This document shows positions 63,101 to 64,000 of a DNA stretch of 64,000 nt, piece by piece; within the stretch, counting starts at the first letter, position 1; each line of letters opens with the position of its first letter. The position numbers were made by a program, and so were the translations under genes. Below the pieces are notes generated by a model. It was not told where the DNA came from. It searched no databases and was given only the letters and a program-made list of their open reading frames with translations. This stretch comes from Aradus depressus. Its lineage: Eukaryota; Arthropoda; Insecta; Hemiptera; Aradidae. The DNA lies in assembly GCA_963662175.1 (NCBI GenBank), contig OY759214.1, positions 13,888,001-13,952,000 of the forward strand. Direction: 5' to 3'.

Positions 63101-63213
63101 GATGGCTTACAATGCCCGCACTATAGAGGAAACCTCCAATCCAGACGACCATACAGATCATGAAGCCTCGCTGAACGATGCGGGTGCGGCCCCAGAACAG
63201 TACCAGTCGTAAC
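47975..63213 (-). CDS. SCAP: SCAP, C-terminal 718 residues in 14 exons
   Basis: SCAP escorts SREBP transcription factors from ER to Golgi in a sterol-dependent way. Its N-terminal membrane part senses sterols with INSIG and its C-terminal WD40 part binds SREBP. Exons at 63084-63213, 61956-62081, 60505-60748, 57821-58035, 56580-56749, 56043-56120, 55685-55856, 54358-54531, 53237-53381, 51961-52127, 51152-51299, 50635-50780, 49462-49524 and 47975-48154 join in phase throughout to 719 codons with stop. They match human SCAP from about LRVVYFLARTRLAQ to the end. The sterol-sensing domain and N-terminus should lie beyond 63.2 kb. No stop or frameshift interrupts the reading. Confidence 0.94.
48770..48925 (+). 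mobile_element. SINE 3' fragment
   Basis: CCTAGGTGAATAAACATAGG through TGGCCTCGTAGTTAAAGCCC matches the SINE 3' half. Confidence 0.75.
49164..49233. repeat. 25-bp palindrome with 20-bp loop
   Basis: ATATTTCAGGACACTTCTAC and GTCCC are inverted at 49209-49233 with one mismatch. It lies between SCAP exons m and n. No protein or ribozyme core. Confidence 0.75.
49462..49524 (-). CDS. SCAP: SCAP exon m
   Basis: A 21-codon exon (MVMLTHHLLVTSQQ) matching LGVISDNLLVTGGQG. Acceptor CTTTTCAG, donor ACAG|GTAATA. Confidence 0.85.
49525..50634. other. SCAP intron, AT-rich
   Basis: No repeat boundary or ORF was recognised. Confidence 0.4.
50635..50780 (-). CDS. SCAP: SCAP exon l, WD40
   Basis: YSLTAHDGRVQALTYSPSYV then SLGSDERLCVWDRFQG matches [36 protein letters not shown]. 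Confidence 0.95.
51152..51299 (-). CDS. SCAP: SCAP exon k, WD40
   Basis: HAHHGPITALFIDSVNPL then GSQDGGLCVWDLLTG matches LQGHSGAITTVYIDQTM..GGQDGAICLWDVLTG. Donor ACTG|GTATGT, phase 1. Confidence 0.95.
51961..52127 (-). CDS. SCAP: SCAP exon j, WD40
   Basis: LRAHRQPITVLEVESGRIV then TGSQDHIVR matches [27 protein letters not shown]. Confidence 0.95.
52405..52735 (+). mobile_element. tRNA-derived SINE in SCAP intron
   Basis: The head GAGGGTGCCGGTAGCTCGGA, a diverged B box (GATTCGATACC) and the complete but mutated body are present. It is antisense to SCAP. Confidence 0.8.
53020..53215 (+). mobile_element. Short LINE ORF2 C-terminal fragment
   Basis: RMSAQRLPKRVYKARNKGK followed by a degraded basic stretch resembles the tail of RT-bearing LINE proteins (RLPK.V..A...GKR..GRPR). 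It ends only about 20 bases from the SCAP exon i donor. Confidence 0.45.
53237..53381 (-). CDS. SCAP: SCAP exon i, WD40
   Basis: VTHVKMTSSRVVLARLSG then TLEILRI matches [25 protein letters not shown]. Of two overlapping donors, AGGT|GTGAGT is chosen because only it gives the phase needed by the next exon. Confidence 0.88.
53382..53889. other. SCAP intron, nothing recognised
   Basis: AT-rich, no element. Confidence 0.35.
53890..54060 (+). mobile_element. Second tRNA-derived SINE family
   Basis: It contains a B box GGTTCAAATCC (about 53952) preceded by GTGGCGGCCATGCGAACTAG and a long variable-arm-like region, then a non-tRNA tail (CTCCCTCCCGAGGCCATGG, GAGGCACGGCTTATATGC). It is distinct from the common SINE. 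Only one copy is in the window. Confidence 0.5.
54358..54531 (-). CDS. SCAP: SCAP exon h, WD40
   Basis: PQIWCLHAFENIIAAGTSSG then RIEFWEATTGQFK matches [29 protein letters not shown]. An acidic run (DDVDELEEEEMDL) precedes it. Confidence 0.93.
55170..55460 (+). mobile_element. SINE, 5' end shortened
   Basis: GCTCAAGTTCGCAGGTTCGA (B box) begins the preserved part and GGCATGAGTCATATGACTAG ends it. Confidence 0.85.
55685..55856 (-). CDS. SCAP: SCAP exon g, WD40 insert
   Basis: TFPDLRGLINTRFTGSD matches DQPDLTCLIDTNFSAQ, and YGFDYGSSVQNTYLE matches PGYDFSCLVQRVYQEE. Confidence 0.9.
56043..56120 (-). CDS. SCAP: SCAP exon f, linker
   Basis: Acceptor ATTTGCAG, donor TTCC|GTAAGT. It encodes a short polar linker (YFGGSLVQEEEIKRRNSSS) and fits in phase 2 on both sides. 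Confidence 0.8.
56580..56749 (-). CDS. SCAP: SCAP exon e, first WD40 repeat
   Basis: VESLTTDGNSLACSYLSG then EIGIWDVTTAALL matches [28 protein letters not shown]. Donor AGAG|GTACTT, phase 2. Confidence 0.93.
57216..57565. mobile_element. Two SINE pieces in opposite orientation
   Basis: A reverse 3' half (57240-57340: ATGAGCCCGACTCTACTGTA) is followed by a plus copy (57365-57565: GGGTTCGAAACCCGGCCGAG) with a central deletion. Confidence 0.75.
57821..58035 (-). CDS. SCAP: SCAP exon d, last transmembrane segment
   Basis: A basic, glycine-rich stretch, then VTALSVISVIVISYTGLVLY as the eighth membrane segment, then CSRHYADWR like CPRNYGQL. Donor ACAG|GTGACA. Confidence 0.9.
58706..58741 (+). ncRNA. 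Hammerhead-like ribozyme motif, cleanest copy
   Basis: Stem I UGUG, core CUGACGA (58710-58716), U, stem II GGC-GUAA-GCC with a GNRA loop, GAA, palindromic ACCGGU (58731-58736), A as possible cleavage base, CACA pairing fully with UGUG. It lies on the plus strand of a SCAP intron, antisense to SCAP. Confidence 0.6.
58990..59480 (+). repeat. Periodic repeat family in SCAP intron
   Basis: Modules with AACTCCCGCTAGAATG, GACACGAAATTTCATATG and ATTTTCAGTTGAATCGACCG end near CCAGGAAATACATTACCGGC, the family terminus. Confidence 0.55.
59481..60500. other. AT-rich SCAP intron
   Basis: Long TATATA-rich and T-rich runs only. No element boundary was found. Confidence 0.4.
60505..60748 (-). CDS. SCAP: SCAP exon c, end of luminal loop
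   Basis: KWCYLVGAYNTTGGP aligns with HWPTLFSYYNITLAK, and LLPPIRLSAAVSPARAL with LLPVIPVTLRLNPREAL. The acceptor GGTTGAGAG is weak but gives the required phase 0. Donor TTTG|GTAAGT, phase 1. Confidence 0.8.
61395..61715 (+). mobile_element. tRNA-derived SINE in SCAP intron
   Basis: It has head GGCGCTGGTAGCTCTGTGG, near-B box GTTCGAAAC and body words through CAGAGTGACGAAAGAGCGC. Confidence 0.85.
61956..62081 (-). CDS. SCAP: SCAP exon b, luminal loop
   Basis: Acceptor CATTTCAG, donor ACACAG|GTATTA. It encodes 42 residues beginning VGGRKLSTAGRLFSKYDPLL. This loop is poorly conserved, so the call rests on position and matching phases (0/0). Confidence 0.7.
62082..63083. other. SCAP intron with weak periodic-repeat trace
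   Basis: Words near 62630-62830 (AATTCTCATGTATAATTTC, TATCGAATTTCTGACG, TATAGCTGGGGAAG) recall the periodic family. Otherwise nothing. Confidence 0.3.
63084..63213 (-). CDS. SCAP: SCAP exon a, transmembrane segment 7 region
   Basis: RLRLVLFWGRTRIVQRGFM then VVWIGGFLYSAGI matches LRVVYFLARTRLAQ..VVWIGILVY. Its acceptor TTCTTATTCCAG is directly preceded by a SINE insertion. Donor GAG|GTAGTG, phase 0. Confidence 0.92.
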
Positions 63214-63225
63214 CTGGAATAAGAA

Positions 63226-63414
63226 ACGTACGATGTCAGGTACTCGTTAAAGACTCCTGCCCTAGGTGAATAAAAATTTAGGGTAGGCAAAATTTAGGAC
63301 TCCCACAGTAGAGTCGGGCTCATGTCCACCAGAGTGACGAAAGAGCGCTCTGCTAGTAGGCGATATGACCTCGTAGTTAAAGCCAGGGCATGAGTCATAA
63401 AACCTAACCTAACC
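63226..63414 (+). mobile_element. 5'-truncated SINE abutting a SCAP acceptor
   Basis: It begins in the body (GTACGATGTCAGGTACTCG) and ends ATAAAACCTAACCTAACC. AATAAGAA is duplicated at 63218-63225 and 63415-63422. It is antisense to SCAP, 12 bases before exon a. Confidence 0.88.
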
Positions 63415-63593
63415 AATAAGAACCAATGTGACAAATCACATATTAATAAACCAAAATCTGGATGGAAAACCGAATGCAAGTATTGGATGTTTCAAAAGCA
63501 ATCGTTTCAGCGTAAATATAACAAATGCCTTAAAAAAAATGGGGTTCGACATAATTTTAAGACGGTTTTCGACATAATATGTATGGGTATGCA

Positions 63594-63710
63594 CATTTAG
63601 GACTCCCACAGTTGAGTCGGGCTCATGCCCACCAGAGTGACGAAAGAGCGCTCTGGTAGTAGACGATATGACCTTGTAGTCAAAGGGCATGATTCATAAT
63701 AACTAGCTAA
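63594..63710 (+). mobile_element. SINE 3' fragment
   Basis: ATTTAGGACTCCCACAGTTG through GACGATATGACCTTGTAGTC matches the SINE 3' body. Confidence 0.8.
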
Positions 63711-64000
63711 ATGCTAAAATGATATAAATAATCATTATTATAAAACCGTTTCTTAGACATGGATTTGTTCAGTTTTATTCAGAGCATAAAAACTAACCAT
63801 TAGTACAAGACAAGGAAGAAGAGGCCAGCTGCAGTACCAGATCAGCTCTTGTGCTCGGGAACCTAACTTCATAAGAATTGTATTTAGTTATAATTTCTTT
63901 GAAAATTAGATAATAGTTTGAGCCCCCCTCCCCCCTGAATACCACTCACGCCTCTTGAAATGAATGAATTTTGAAAGCAAACCTTCTCTAAACCCTGCCA

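Noticed and set aside
63808..63840. Possible extra SCAP exon upstream of exon a
   Set aside because: A CTGCAG acceptor and an ATG|GTTAGT-like donor bracket a short segment on the minus strand, but the peptide does not match SCAP.

Overview
The window is nuclear DNA of an insect, probably a hemimetabolous, hemipteran-like one. It has spliced genes with GT-AG introns, AT-rich introns packed with transposable elements, arthropod R1, jockey and I-type LINE remnants, and a SINE family whose copies end in a few CCTAA units, matching the insect telomere repeat. The species cannot be fixed from the sequence. It is not bacterial: most long ORFs outside the genes belong to mobile elements or are chance.

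Three host genes are recognisable. (1) The first coding exon of liprin-alpha lies on the minus strand at about 26.2-26.5 kb. No later liprin exon was found, so 1-26.2 kb is probably its first intron, filled with repeats that include one nearly full-length jockey-like LINE at 2.3-6.6 kb. (2) A TMEM183 homologue lies on the plus strand at 27.1-37.1 kb, starting about 0.6 kb from liprin in a head-to-head arrangement. Six exons join in perfect phase and a terminal exon follows. A small exon that should precede the terminal exon sits 7.6 kb beyond it, and no exon for the membrane segment was found. (3) The C-terminal 718 residues of SCAP, the SREBP escort protein, lie on the minus strand in 14 exons from 63.2 down to 48.0 kb. 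All phases agree. It covers the last membrane segments, luminal loop and WD40 domain. TMEM183 and SCAP are convergent.

The rest is layered repeats: a tRNA-derived SINE family (about 16 copies or fragments), a second SINE, an internally periodic G-rich family, several MITEs, a deleted pogo/Tigger element, a deleted PIF/Harbinger element, a hAT remnant, two tandem arrays with 79- and 96-bp units, and a family of palindromic (foldback) elements.

The most interesting signal is in the foldback family. Dispersed copies carry a compact hammerhead-ribozyme-like core, CUGANGA-U-hairpin-GAA, followed by a six-base self-complementary stem III (ACCGGU, AGUACU or AUGCAU) and a possible cleavage nucleotide. 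Four copies are bounded by exact 12-bp target duplications. The palindromic stem III would suit cleavage as a dimer, as known for small hammerheads linked to Penelope-like retroelements. Other points are the 113-nt poly(T) tail on the LINE, the out-of-order TMEM183 exon, and a SINE whose target duplication is the pyrimidine tract of a SCAP acceptor.
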